Shown here in pieces: positions 39,793 to 48,904 of a stretch of DNA of 64,000 nt. The notes under the pieces are model-generated. The model saw only the letters and a list, made by a program, of their open reading frames with translations, ran no database searches and was not told the DNA's origin. This DNA is from Micromonospora sp. WMMA1947 (lineage in GTDB: Bacteria; Actinomycetota; Actinomycetes; Mycobacteriales; Micromonosporaceae). Position 1 is the stretch's first letter. Every line of letters begins with the position of its first letter. The DNA is taken from contig NZ_CP114909.1 of NCBI RefSeq assembly GCF_027497355.1, positions 4,421,001 through 4,485,000 on the forward strand, given 5' to 3'. The translations under genes and the position numbers were made by a program.

Positions 39793-41247
39793 ATGAGCTC
39801 GTCACTGACCGTCTACCAACAGCACCATCTCCGCGTCGTGTTCGACCACCACGTCGCAAACCTCTACCCGGCGATGGTCACGGCCAGCAAGGCCCACGTC
39901 GTCATGCTCGCCGAGCAGGGACTGATCTCCGACGAGGCCGCCGCGACGATGCTGCGCGGCCTGGTCGCCCTCACCGGTGACCGGCCCGAGGAACTGGAGT
40001 ACGACGGCAGCGTCGAGGACGTCTACTACACGCTGGAGAAGCGGCTCGCCGCCGCGGCCGGCATCGAGGTGTCGCAGCTGAGCGTGCAACTCGCGCGCAG
40101 CCGCAACGACCTCGACGCCGGCGTCTTCCGGATGGTGCTGCGCGACCAGCTGCTCCAGGTGCTCGACGCCCTGCTGGCCACCGGCCGTACCGTGCTGGAC
40201 CGCGCGGACCGGCACGCCGACGTGGTGATCATCGGGTACACGCACCGCCGCCCGGCCCAGCCGACAAGCATCGGGCACGTCTTCGCCGGCTACGCCGAGG
40301 CGCTCGCCGGCGAGGCGGCCGCGTACGCCGACCTGCTGGACGAGATGAACCGCTCGCCGCTGGGCTCGTGCGCCTTCGCGGGCACCGACCTGGACATCTC
40401 GCCCCGCCGGCTGGCCGACCTGCTCGGCTTCGACCAGCTCATCGTCAACTCGTACGAGGCGGTGGCCGGCGCCGACCACCTGGTCCGGGTCGCCACGCTC
40501 AACGCGCAGGCGCTCGCCACCGGCGCCCGGCTCGCCCGCACGCTGATGGACTGGCTGAGCTGGGGCTGGGTGGTCACGCCCGGCGAGTTCACCCAGGGCA
40601 GCAGCATCATGCCGCAGAAGCGCAACCCGGTGGTGCTGGAACACCTCGTCTCGATGGCCGGCGCCGCCGCGGCCGACGCCGCGAGTGTGCTCAACAACGT
40701 CGGCGCCGCCTGGTGGGAGGACTCGAACAACGCCACCACCGACGTGCAGGCCCGGCTCTGGGACGGCGACGACCGGGCGTACCGGTTCTTCTCCCTGCTC
40801 GGCGGCCTGATCGCGAAGCTGGACCCGCAGCGCCCGCCGTCCGGCGAGGAGATCGTCGCCTCCGGCGCGACCACCACCGCCGCGGCCGACGCGCTGGCCC
40901 GCCACGGCGTGCCGTTCCGGGGCGCCCACTCGCTGCTCGGCCGGCTGGTCCGCGGCGGCGCACCCGCCGGCTGGACCGAGGAGTCGGTCCGGTCCACCGC
41001 CGCCGACCTCGGTCTGGCGCTCGACGACGCCGCGGTACGGGACCTGCTGGCCGCCGCGGTCCGCCCCGAACTCGTGCTGCGCCGCGCCCAAGCCGACGGC
41101 CCCGGCGAGGCGGCCGTCCGGGACCAGGTCGGACGACTGTCTACAATGCTCGACGCGGTGCAGGAGCGGGCGCAGACGTTGCGCGAGCGGCTGACCCGTG
41201 CCGACGCGGCTCTCGCCGAGGCGGTCGCGGCGAGGGTAGGCCCGTGA
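39793..41247 (+). CDS. Argininosuccinate-lyase-like enzyme (fumarase/aspartase superfamily)
   Basis: 484 residues. The superfamily signature GSSIMPQKRNP (269-279) contains the catalytic Ser loop; LARSRNDLDAGVFRMVLRD and YTHRRPAQPTSIGH match the ASL substrate-binding regions. It would cleave a C-N bond by beta-elimination. Location in an importer/creatininase operon instead of an arg operon argues for a catabolic N-substituted aspartate or similar substrate. GGAGG precedes ATG 39793. Confidence 0.88.
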   Translation: MSSSLTVYQQHHLRVVFDHHVANLYPAMVTASKAHVVMLAEQGLISDEAAATMLRGLVALTGDRPEELEYDGSVEDVYYTLEKRLAAAAGIEVSQLSVQLARSRNDLDAGVFRMVLRDQLLQVLDALLATGRTVLDRADRHADVVIIGYTHRRPAQPTSIGHVFAGYAEALAGEAAAYADLLDEMNRSPLGSCAFAGTDLDISPRRLADLLGFDQLIVNSYEAVAGADHLVRVATLNAQALATGARLARTLMDWLSWGWVVTPGEFTQGSSIMPQKRNPVVLEHLVSMAGAAAADAASVLNNVGAAWWEDSNNATTDVQARLWDGDDRAYRFFSLLGGLIAKLDPQRPPSGEEIVASGATTTAAADALARHGVPFRGAHSLLGRLVRGGAPAGWTEESVRSTAADLGLALDDAAVRDLLAAAVRPELVLRRAQADGPGEAAVRDQVGRLSTMLDAVQERAQTLRERLTRADAALAEAVAARVGP

Positions 41248-41342
41248 CAGGGCGGCAGACGCAGCTGGCCGTGGTCGCGGACGTCGTGTCGCGGCGACCA
41301 CGTGATCTGGACCGACGGCCCGAAGGGCGATCTGACATCACC

Positions 41343-42242
41343 ATGGAACGACCGGCAATTCCGCGCCTGCTCGGCATCGACTTCGGCGGCACCAAGATGG
41401 CCATCGGCGTGGGCGACACCGACGGCCGGCTGCTCGTCTCCGAGCGGCTGCCCACCAATGCCGAGCAGGGCGCGCAGCAGGCCCTCACCCGGGCGCTGGA
41501 CCGGGCGCGCGAACTCGCCGAGCAGACCGGCGGCACGCTGGTCGCGGCCGGCGTCGCCTCGCCCGGCGTCGTCCACGACGACGGCATCGAACTGGCGCCG
41601 AACGTGCCCGGCTGGGAGCAGCTGCGGCTGGCCGACGCGGTCCGCGCCCACCTGAACCTGGCGCACGTGCGGGTCACGAACGACCTGAAGGCCGCCGCCT
41701 ATGCCGAGCTGCGGCTCGGTGCGCTGCGCGACGCCGATCCGGGGCTCGTCGTCGGGCTGGGGACCGGGGTGGCCGCGGCGGTCACCGTCAACGGCGAGGT
41801 GCTTCCGGGCCGCCACGGCGCGTCCGGCGAGATCGCCTACGGACTGACCGATCTCAGCTGGCCGCCGCGCCTGGAACCGATGCTGGAGGCGACGTTCTCC
41901 GGCCGGGCCCTGGACGAGCTGGCGCAGCGGCTCGGCGTGGACGGCCGGGCGGCCGGCCTGTGCGCGGCGGCGGAGCAGCCCGGCCCGGTACGCGAGCAGC
42001 TCCGCCTGCGCGTCGACGAACTGGCCCGCCAGCTGGTCACCTGCTGCCTGCTGCTCGACCCGCAGCGGATCGTGCTGGTCGGCAGCGTCGCGGGCAACGA
42101 CCTGGTGCGGGAGTTGCTGACCGAGCGGCTCACGCACACGCTGCCGTACCCGCCGGAGGTCGTGCTGTCGGACTTCGCGCAGGACGCCGCGCTGCTCGGC
42201 GCGCTCGCCCTGGCGACCGAGGCGCAGCCCGCGGTGGTCTGA
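41343..42242 (+). CDS. ROK-family kinase/regulatory protein
   Basis: 299 residues. ATP-binding motif LLGIDFGGTKMAIGVGD at the N-terminus, VRVTNDLKAAAYAE with the likely catalytic Asp, and VVGLGTGVAAAVTVNGEVLPGRHGASGEIAY. No HTH, so it is a kinase rather than a repressor; the ROK zinc motif is missing. It ends the importer operon and may phosphorylate a sugar-like or amino-sugar intermediate. The start at ATG 41343 has a weak ribosome site and is not certain. Confidence 0.82.
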   Translation: MERPAIPRLLGIDFGGTKMAIGVGDTDGRLLVSERLPTNAEQGAQQALTRALDRARELAEQTGGTLVAAGVASPGVVHDDGIELAPNVPGWEQLRLADAVRAHLNLAHVRVTNDLKAAAYAELRLGALRDADPGLVVGLGTGVAAAVTVNGEVLPGRHGASGEIAYGLTDLSWPPRLEPMLEATFSGRALDELAQRLGVDGRAAGLCAAAEQPGPVREQLRLRVDELARQLVTCCLLLDPQRIVLVGSVAGNDLVRELLTERLTHTLPYPPEVVLSDFAQDAALLGALALATEAQPAVV

Positions 42243-42264
42243 CCGCGACCACCGGGAGACGCCG

Positions 42265-42295
42265 CCGGGCGGGGCGCACGCAGCGCCCCGCCCGG
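42265..42295. terminator. Perfect 13-bp hairpin between convergent operons
   Basis: CCGGGCGGGGCGC (42265-42277) and GCGCCCCGCCCGG (42283-42295) around a 5-base loop. It ends the ROK kinase operon on one side and the eleven-gene catabolic operon on the other. Confidence 0.75.
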
Positions 42296-42312
42296 TCCGG
42301 TTCCCGGCCGGC

Positions 42313-43062
42313 TCACCTGCGGAAGGCAGCCACCGCCTCCTGGATCGCCGGCCCGGTCGCCGAGGACGCCTGCGCCCACGACTCGAACTCCAGGGCGGCG
42401 GCGAAGTCGGCCGTCTCCGCGGTGCGCACCGACGTCTTGATGTCGCGGGCCAGCGCCGGGTCCAGCGCCGCCCACCGCCGGGCGCGCTCGTGCGCGGCGG
42501 CCAGCGGGTCGTCGGCGAGCGTCGCGGCGAGCCCGACGCGTACCGCCTCGGGTCCGTCCACGCTCCCGCCGTCGAGCAGCAGTTGCAGGGCGCGTTCCGG
42601 GCCCAGCGCCCGGGTGAGGAACCAGGTGCAGCCCCCGCCGGGGTGCAGGCCGAGCTTCGTGAACGAGGCGATCAGCTTCGCCTTCGGCCCGACGATCCGG
42701 GTGTCGCAGGCGAGCGCCAGGTTCAGCCCGGCGCCCACCGCCGGTCCCTGCACGGCGGCGATCGTCGGGATCGGCAGCGCCCGTACCCGCAGGAAGCTGT
42801 CGTACACGCGGTGCAGGTCGGCGCGGATCTCCGCGACGCCACGGCCGGGCTCGCCGAACAGGGCGGGCAGGTCGGCGCCCGCGCAGAACGCCGTGCCGGC
42901 GCCGGTGACCACGAGCGTCCGGGCGTGCCGGTCGGCCGCCACCTCACTGATCGCGTCGCCGAGCGCGTCGCGCATCTCGGCGCCGATGGCGTTGCGCCGG
43001 TCCGGGTCGTTGAGCGTGAGCGTCCAGCGCCCGTCCTCGTTGTGCAGTTCCACGGTGCTCAT
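42313..43062 (-). CDS. Crotonase-fold protein, enoyl-CoA hydratase/isomerase family
   Basis: 249 residues with the crotonase core: VVTGAGTAFCAGADLPAL (oxyanion-hole region 1) and QGPAVGAGLNLALACDTRIV (region 2). At the two positions of the hydratase glutamates the sequence has Phe (ASFTKLGLHPGGG) and Gln (ERALQLLLDG), so simple hydration of enoyl-CoA is unlikely; isomerase, hydrolase or ring-cleaving (retro-Claisen) activity is possible. It is the last gene of the eleven-gene operon and overlaps the preceding one by 4 bases. Confidence 0.88.
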   Translation of the reverse strand: MSTVELHNEDGRWTLTLNDPDRRNAIGAEMRDALGDAISEVAADRHARTLVVTGAGTAFCAGADLPALFGEPGRGVAEIRADLHRVYDSFLRVRALPIPTIAAVQGPAVGAGLNLALACDTRIVGPKAKLIASFTKLGLHPGGGCTWFLTRALGPERALQLLLDGGSVDGPEAVRVGLAATLADDPLAAAHERARRWAALDPALARDIKTSVRTAETADFAAALEFESWAQASSATGPAIQEAVAAFRR

Positions 43063-45173
43063 GACTTCGCCTCCTGCTCGGTCAGCCAGGACCAGACGGC
43101 CGCGCTGCCGCGCGGCACCAGCGCCGCGCCGAGCGAGGCGGCCCAGAACTGCTGGGTGCCGTTCTCGTCCCGCCAGGACCAGAGCCTGCGGGTGGACAGA
43201 TGCAGCGGGTGCTCGCGGGTCACGCCCATCGCCCCGTGCAGTTGGTGTGCGCCGCGCGCCACCAGCGTCGCGGCCCGCCCGGTGAGCACCCGCGCGGCGG
43301 CGACCCGCAGCGGGTCCGGGCCGGTCAGCGCGGCGTCCAGCGCGGTGCCGGCCAGCAGCGTGTGCGCCGTCATCCGGGCCAGTGTCTGCCCGACCGCCTG
43401 GAACGCCAGCAGCGGCCGGCCGAACTGCTCCCGCGTCGTCACGTGCTGCCGGGTGTGCTCCACGGCGGCCTCGAGCGCGCCGGTCAGCGCGGCGGCGGTC
43501 AGCAGCGCCGCCTCGGCGCGTACCGTCGCGGCGGGCGCGACGCCGGTGAGCCGAACGCCGTCGGTGACCGGCACGTCGAGCGTCACGTCGTCGCGCGGCT
43601 CGGCGGCCAGGTTGCGGCCGGGCGTGACCCGGACGCCGGGGTGGTCGGCGGGTACCGCGAACGCCTCGTCGGCCGCGTACACCAGCAGCGTGCGCGCGGC
43701 GGCGGCCCACGGCACGCGGGCGGCCGTGCCGCGCAGCCGCCCGCCGGTCACCGCGATCCCGTCGCCGGTGACCACCGTGGCGACGCCGTCGGGCAGGCCA
43801 CGGCCGGCGGTGGCGAGCTGCCGGGCGGCCAGCACGGTCTCGGCCAGTGGCAGGGAGACGCCGTGGCGGCCCAGCCCACGCACGAGCGCCACCAGGTCGG
43901 TGAGGGTGCCGCCGGAGCCGCCCGCGCCCTCCGGCACCGACACGCCGGTCCAGCCCAGCCCGTGCACTGTGGACCAGAGCGCGGGCAGGCCGTCCGGGTC
44001 GCCGCCGTGCCCGCCGAGCACGTCGTCGGCCAGCTCCCGCAGCTCGTCGCCGCCGTGCCGGGCCGCCCGGGCGGCGCCCTTGGCGATGATGGTGCGCAAC
44101 ACCTCGGTGGTGCCGCCGCGGATGGAGAAGCCCGGCGCGGCCAGCAGGCCCTGGGCGAGCAGCCCGGCCGGTCCGTCGCCGTCGGGGTCGGGCTCGACGT
44201 CGAGCACGGTACGGGCGATCTCGTTGACGTCGGCCTCGAACTCGGTGCCCAGGTCCTTCAGCACCGCCGCCGCGTGCACCGGGGCCTGCCCGGCGTCCAG
44301 CTCACCGGCGATCCGCCAGGCCAGCCCGCGCAGCCCGGCCAGCCGGGCCAGCGCCGTACCCAGCGCGGCGTCCGCGTCGCGCCGTGCGGCGCACGCGTCG
44401 ACGGTGGCGGCCAGCAGCGGGTACGTGCTGAGCACCCGTTCCATCCCGCCGCGTTCGAAGGACAACTGCTCGGTGACCTGCGTCCAGCCGTTGCCGGCGG
44501 TGCCCAGCACGTGGTCGCCGGGCACCGGCACGTCGTCGAAGACGACCTCGTTGAAGTGGTGCTCGCCGCGCAGGTCGACGATCGGCCGGACGGTCACGCC
44601 GGGCGCGGACATGTCCACGATCAGCTCGGTCAGCCCGTCGTGCCGGTCGTCGCCGGTGCCGGTGCGGCACAGCACGTAGGCGTGCGTGGACCGGTGGGCG
44701 TGGCTGGTCCAGATCTTGCCGCCGGTGAGCCGCCAGCCGTCGCCGTCCGGGCGGGCCGTGGTACGCACCGAGGCGAGGTCGCTGCCGGACTCGGTCTCGC
44801 TCATGCCGAGGCAGAACGTCACCTCCCCGGCGGCGATCGCCGGCAGGTACCGCTCGCGCAGCGCGGGGGAGCCGTACCGCAGGACGGCCGGGCCGATCTG
44901 CCGGTCCGCGATCCAGTGCGCGGCCACCGGCGCCCCGGCGCGCAGCAGTTCCTCGGTGACCACCAGCCGCGCCCGGTTCGAGCGGGCCTGCCCGCCGTAC
45001 TCGCGCGGCCAGGTCAGGCCGATCCAGCCCCGCTCCGCCAGCGCGCGGCTGAACTCCGTGTCGTACGAGCGCAGCCACGCGTCGCACACCGGCCGGAACC
45101 GGTCGCCGTCGCGCCACTCGCCGACCAGCTCCCGCACCTGCCGGCGCAGCTCACCGAGATCGTCGTCAGTCAT
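43059..45173 (-). CDS. Fused two-domain acyl-CoA dehydrogenase (FadE34-like architecture)
   Basis: 704 residues: two acyl-CoA dehydrogenase domains in one chain. The first (1-385) has LGMSETESGSDLASVRTTA, the FAD-contact KIWTSHAH and PGFSIRGGTTEVLRTIIAKG. The second (about 390-704) is shorter and more diverged (HQLHGAMGVTREHPLHLSTRRLW). Steroid-degrading actinobacteria use heteromeric FadE pairs and a natural fusion (FadE34) for bulky side-chain acyl-CoAs, and this layout resembles the fusion. ATG 45173 overlaps the CoA-transferase beta gene (ATGA). A bulky or cyclic acyl-CoA is the likely substrate. Confidence 0.88.
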   Translation of the reverse strand: MTDDDLGELRRQVRELVGEWRDGDRFRPVCDAWLRSYDTEFSRALAERGWIGLTWPREYGGQARSNRARLVVTEELLRAGAPVAAHWIADRQIGPAVLRYGSPALRERYLPAIAAGEVTFCLGMSETESGSDLASVRTTARPDGDGWRLTGGKIWTSHAHRSTHAYVLCRTGTGDDRHDGLTELIVDMSAPGVTVRPIVDLRGEHHFNEVVFDDVPVPGDHVLGTAGNGWTQVTEQLSFERGGMERVLSTYPLLAATVDACAARRDADAALGTALARLAGLRGLAWRIAGELDAGQAPVHAAAVLKDLGTEFEADVNEIARTVLDVEPDPDGDGPAGLLAQGLLAAPGFSIRGGTTEVLRTIIAKGAARAARHGGDELRELADDVLGGHGGDPDGLPALWSTVHGLGWTGVSVPEGAGGSGGTLTDLVALVRGLGRHGVSLPLAETVLAARQLATAGRGLPDGVATVVTGDGIAVTGGRLRGTAARVPWAAAARTLLVYAADEAFAVPADHPGVRVTPGRNLAAEPRDDVTLDVPVTDGVRLTGVAPAATVRAEAALLTAAALTGALEAAVEHTRQHVTTREQFGRPLLAFQAVGQTLARMTAHTLLAGTALDAALTGPDPLRVAAARVLTGRAATLVARGAHQLHGAMGVTREHPLHLSTRRLWSWRDENGTQQFWAASLGAALVPRGSAAVWSWLTEQEAKS

Positions 45174-45898
45174 CCTCTGTCCGTTCCCTTCGCCACTGAG
45201 TAGCCGCGCTCGGCGGCCCGCCGCAGCACGCCGACGGCCGCGGCGCGCTCGGTCGCCGCGACCGGCGGCCGGGGGACCGCGTCGTCGACGGGTACGCCGA
45301 GCGCGGTCAGGTGGGCGCGCAGCACGTCGCCGTCCGCGGTGACCTCCTCCAGCCGCGGATCCGCGCCGAGCCGCACCACGCCCCACCGGGTGTGCAGCCG
45401 CACCAGCGCGTCCGGTGCGGGCGCGGCGGTCACGTGCTCGACCGCGCGCACGATCCGGCGCGGGTCACGGGCGCCGTGCAGCAGCACCAGTTCCCGCGCC
45501 GCCGCCGCGATGTCGGCGGCGCCACCGCCACCGGGGAGCCGTACCGTGGGCCGCTCCCGGGGGCCCAGGTACGACGAGTTGATCCGGCCTCGCAGGTCGA
45601 CGTTGCCGGCGTCGAGCACCACCCGGTCGAACCGGTGGCGCATCGCCAGCAGCACGTCGGCGGTGCCGCCCAGCCAGCCGAACCCGCCGGCGTACGCCGG
45701 GTAGTCGGTGGTGCTCGTGGGCACGTCGGCGCCGGCCCGGTGCGCGCTGGCGCCGGCCTCGAAGACCTGGCTGAACGGTTCGCCGGGCAGCGCGTACGCG
45801 CACTGGCCGGCCAGCACCGGCCAGTGGAAGCCGGTGAACACCCAGCCGCCGCGCCGGAACTCCCGCGCCGCCCGGACCAGGAAGTCCGCGGTGCTCAC
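45170..45898 (-). CDS. CoA-transferase/hydrolase beta subunit (GctB/IpdB-like)
   Basis: 242 residues. Family features: FEAGASAHRAGADVPTSTTDYPA, VVLDAGNVDLRGRINSSYLG and RPTVRLPGGGGAADIAA, as in glutaconate CoA-transferase beta and IpdB. IpdAB proteins hydrolytically open a cyclic ketone in steroid ring degradation rather than transferring CoA. Paired with the alpha gene by a 4-base overlap. Start GTG 45898. Confidence 0.87.
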   Translation of the reverse strand: MSTADFLVRAAREFRRGGWVFTGFHWPVLAGQCAYALPGEPFSQVFEAGASAHRAGADVPTSTTDYPAYAGGFGWLGGTADVLLAMRHRFDRVVLDAGNVDLRGRINSSYLGPRERPTVRLPGGGGAADIAAAARELVLLHGARDPRRIVRAVEHVTAAPAPDALVRLHTRWGVVRLGADPRLEEVTADGDVLRAHLTALGVPVDDAVPRPPVAATERAAAVGVLRRAAERGYSVAKGTDRG

Positions 45899-46689
45899 CG
45901 CACCTCCTCGGCCAGCCACCGCCGGAAACCGTCGGCGGTGGCCGAGCAGCGGGTGTACCGCTCGTACGCCCGCACGTCGCGCGGGTACCGGCCGACCGCG
46001 CCGTCGGGGCGTACCGCGCCGGGGTGTTCGACCACCGCGTCGACGAGCAGCCCGGGGATGCTGATCCCGGCGGCGCGTACCGTCTCGGCGTCGGTGACCT
46101 CCTCGGCGACGAGCACCGTGCGGCGGGCCGCCTGGGCGGCGACGAGCACCTCACCCAGCGGGCCCCGGATCACCCCGTTGCCGTCGGCGTCGGCCAGGTC
46201 GACGTGGACGAACGCCACATCGGGCCGCTCGGCCCGGACCACCCGCGCCGGCCCGAACGCCGAGTCCACCCGGGACAGCCGGCCCCGGCTCCAGTCCTCG
46301 TCCACGTAGCCGGTGCCGGGCAGGTCCGGCACCGGCATGAACGGCACCCGCCAGGCGCCCGCGGTGAGCGCGGCGGTGAGCAGCCCGAGGCTCAGCTCGT
46401 GCAGCGTCACGCGGGTGTCGCCGTCCTGCGCGGCCCGCCGGAAGTTCCAGGCCGGCGCCGGGCCGACCGGGCTCCAGCAGTGGCCGTACGTGGCCGAGCG
46501 CAGCACCCCCGCGCCGAGCAGCTGGTCCATCAGCAGCCCGCCGGAGGCGATCACCACGTCCACGTCCCGGATCCGCTGCCGGATCATCTCGTGCCCGACG
46601 GCGAACAGTTGCGCGCCGAAGTTGCCCAGGTAGACCCGCCGGCCGGGGCGTACGTGCTCGGCCACGACGTCGGCGAGGGCGCGGCTCAC
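45895..46689 (-). CDS. CoA-transferase/hydrolase alpha subunit (GctA/IpdA-like)
   Basis: 264 residues. VYLGNFGAQLFAVGHEMIRQRIRD at the start, VTLHELSLGLLTAALTAG with a candidate catalytic Glu, and ADADGNGVIRGPLGEVLVAAQAA match class I CoA-transferase alpha chains of the GctA/IpdA branch. Together with the beta subunit it forms a heteromer. Context with a fused FadE, SDR and PaaK-like ligase favours ring opening in a cyclic-acid pathway. Start GTG 46689 overlaps the SDR gene. Confidence 0.87.
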   Translation of the reverse strand: MSRALADVVAEHVRPGRRVYLGNFGAQLFAVGHEMIRQRIRDVDVVIASGGLLMDQLLGAGVLRSATYGHCWSPVGPAPAWNFRRAAQDGDTRVTLHELSLGLLTAALTAGAWRVPFMPVPDLPGTGYVDEDWSRGRLSRVDSAFGPARVVRAERPDVAFVHVDLADADGNGVIRGPLGEVLVAAQAARRTVLVAEEVTDAETVRAAGISIPGLLVDAVVEHPGAVRPDGAVGRYPRDVRAYERYTRCSATADGFRRWLAEEVR

Positions 46690-47504
46690 CGGTACGCCTC
46701 CGCCAGCATGTGCAGCCCCGGGCCCAGGTGCGCGCCGCCGTCGAGCTGGACGAGCTGGCCGGTCATCATGGCGGCGGCCGGGCCGGCCAGGAACGCCACC
46801 AGCTCGGCGACCTCCTCGGCGCGGGTCGGGCGGCGCAGCGGCGTGGCCCGGTCCACCAGGTTGTCCCGCACGTGCCGGTCCGCCTCCGCGTCGAGCGCGG
46901 CGGTGAGCACCGTACCCGGCCCGAGGCAGTTGAGCCGGATGCCGTCGGCGGCCCACTCCAGGGCCAGCGTGCGGGTCAGCCCGAGCACGCCGGCGCGGGC
47001 CGCGACGGCGTGCGCCATGCCCTGCCCGCCGCGTTCCACACCGGACAGCGACATGTTCACCACCGCACCGCGGCTGCGCCGCAGGTACGGGTACGCGGCG
47101 GTGGTGAGTTGGAAGACGCTGGTGAGGTTCAGGTCGACCACCGCGGCCCAGCCGCGCGCCGAGATTCGCGCGGCGGGGGCGAAGAACTGCCCGCCGGCGT
47201 TGTTCACCAGCAGGTCGATCCCGTGGGCGTCGCCCACCTCGGCGACGGTGGCGGCAGCACGGGCGTGGTCGCGGACGTCGCAGACCGCGTACGCGTATCG
47301 GCCGTCCCCGCCGTTGGCCAGCTCTCCGGTGGCGGCGAGCGTGTCGGCGTGCCGCCCCAGCCCGGTCACGTGGGCGCCCAGCTCGACCAGGCGTACCGCC
47401 ACCGCCCGGCCGATGCCGCTGCCGGCGCCGGTGACCACCGCGTGCCGTCCGGCGAGCACACCCGGGCGCAGCACGCGCACGTCGCTGTCGTCCTCGCGCG
47501 TCAC
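46686..47504 (-). CDS. SDR-family oxidoreductase, 2,4-dienoyl-CoA-reductase-like
   Basis: 272 residues. Cofactor motif VVTGAGSGIGRAVAVRL (near 20-36) and LLVNNAGGQFF are canonical. In place of YxxxK the sequence is AVAAR before AGVLGLTRTLALEW; the flanking MAHA...AGV...RLNCLGPGTV resembles the DECR subgroup, which also lacks the standard arrangement. A role in reducing a dienoyl-CoA or a hydroxy/keto-acyl-CoA is inferred. GTG 47504 overlaps the neighbouring gene by 4 bases. Confidence 0.85.
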   Translation of the reverse strand: MTREDDSDVRVLRPGVLAGRHAVVTGAGSGIGRAVAVRLVELGAHVTGLGRHADTLAATGELANGGDGRYAYAVCDVRDHARAAATVAEVGDAHGIDLLVNNAGGQFFAPAARISARGWAAVVDLNLTSVFQLTTAAYPYLRRSRGAVVNMSLSGVERGGQGMAHAVAARAGVLGLTRTLALEWAADGIRLNCLGPGTVLTAALDAEADRHVRDNLVDRATPLRRPTRAEEVAELVAFLAGPAAAMMTGQLVQLDGGAHLGPGLHMLAEAYR

Positions 47505-48904
47505 CGGGCGGCCCTCGCCTCGCCGATCGCCTGCCGCCGCAGCAGTTGCGCCGGCCGGTAGCGGGGGTCGCCGAACGCGTCGGCCATCGACCGCAGGGCC
47601 TCGTACACCGTCCCCGCCCCGGCGGACCGCAGCGTCTCGAACGGCCCGCGCGGATGGTTCATCGCCAGGCGCAACGCCACGTCCACGTCCTCGGCGGTGG
47701 CGGTGCCCTCCTCGACCACCATGGCCGCCTCGTTCACCAGGCAGTGGGCGAGCCGGTCGCCGACCAGGCCGGGCAGCGCCGGCACCCGCACCGACGGCGC
47801 GCCGAGGTGATCCAGCAGCCGGTCGACGAAGCCGGGCACGGTGATGCCCGCCACCGGGTCCTCGACGACCTCGGCGAACACGGCGTCGTCGGCGCGCCGG
47901 TGCAGCCGGATCCAGCCGACCTCCGGGGGAAGCACGTCGGCCCAGCCGGCGTCCGAGCTGTCCAGCACCACGTTCTGCCGGGCCGCCAGCCCGGCCAGCT
48001 CCGACACCCGCTGCGGGGTCGGCGCGCCGAGGCTGACCACGGGGGCCGCCGGGCCGTTCGGTTGCCCCGGCTGCCGGACCACCCGGGCGTTGGCGTCGCG
48101 TGGCGGCTCGGTGGCGTAGTCGTAGAAGCCGCGGCCGGCCGCCTTGCCGGTCAGGCCGGCCCGGACCAGGCCGCGCACCTGGGGGATGGGCCGGTACCGG
48201 GGGTCGCCGAACTCGCGCAGCGCGGTCTCCGAGGAGGCCAGGTGGGTGTGCAGCCCGGTGAAGTCGAGCAGTTGCAGCGGTCCCATCGGGTGCCCGAGCG
48301 CGCCCCGGGCGACCGCGTCCACCACCGCCGCCTCGACGCCCTGCGCGAGGAGGAGCTGCGCCTCGTAGTACAGCGGGCGGCAGACCCGGTTGACGATGAA
48401 GTTCGGCGAGTCCCGGCACACCACAGCGGTCTTGCCGAGCGACTCCACGAGCGCCAGCGCCCGCCGTACCGCCGCCTCGGCGGTGGCCGCGCCGACGATC
48501 ACCTCCACCAGGCGCATCCGGGTGGGCGGGTTGAAGAAGTGCAGGCCGAGCAGACGTTCCGGGGCGCCGAACGCGCGGCCCATCTCGTTGACGCTCAGCG
48601 ACGAGGTGTTGGAGGCGACGAGCAGGTCCGGCCCGCCGGCCGCGGCGACCCGGGCGAGCAGGTCGCGCTTGGCGTCCATGTCCTCCACGATCGCCTCGAT
48701 CAGCACGTCCGCGCCGGCGAGCGCGGTCTCGACGTCGGCGGCGGCCTCGAGGTCGCCGGTCGCGCCGTCGGCGCGGATCCGCTCCAGGCCGGCGCGGCCC
48801 AGCTCGGCGGTGGCGTCGACGACCCGGACGGTGAGCCCCGCCGCGGCGAGGACCTGCGCGATGCCCCGGCCCATCGGCCCGAGGCCGACCACGACGGCGA
48901 TCAC
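47501..48904 (-). CDS. 3-hydroxyacyl-CoA dehydrogenase
   Basis: 467 residues. N-terminal NAD motif VVVGLGPMGRGIAQVLAAAG (5-24), SNTSSLSVNEMG and the catalytic His in LLGLHFFNPPTRMRLVEVI, followed by two 3HCDH_C domains (RVCRPLYYEAQLLLAQGV... and CLVNEAAMVVEEGTATAEDVDVAL). PaaH/FadB2-type architecture. It oxidises the beta-hydroxyacyl-CoA made by the crotonase step. Start GTG 48904 overlaps the thiolase gene. Confidence 0.92.
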   Translation of the reverse strand: MIAVVVGLGPMGRGIAQVLAAAGLTVRVVDATAELGRAGLERIRADGATGDLEAAADVETALAGADVLIEAIVEDMDAKRDLLARVAAAGGPDLLVASNTSSLSVNEMGRAFGAPERLLGLHFFNPPTRMRLVEVIVGAATAEAAVRRALALVESLGKTAVVCRDSPNFIVNRVCRPLYYEAQLLLAQGVEAAVVDAVARGALGHPMGPLQLLDFTGLHTHLASSETALREFGDPRYRPIPQVRGLVRAGLTGKAAGRGFYDYATEPPRDANARVVRQPGQPNGPAAPVVSLGAPTPQRVSELAGLAARQNVVLDSSDAGWADVLPPEVGWIRLHRRADDAVFAEVVEDPVAGITVPGFVDRLLDHLGAPSVRVPALPGLVGDRLAHCLVNEAAMVVEEGTATAEDVDVALRLAMNHPRGPFETLRSAGAGTVYEALRSMADAFGDPRYRPAQLLRRQAIGEARAAR

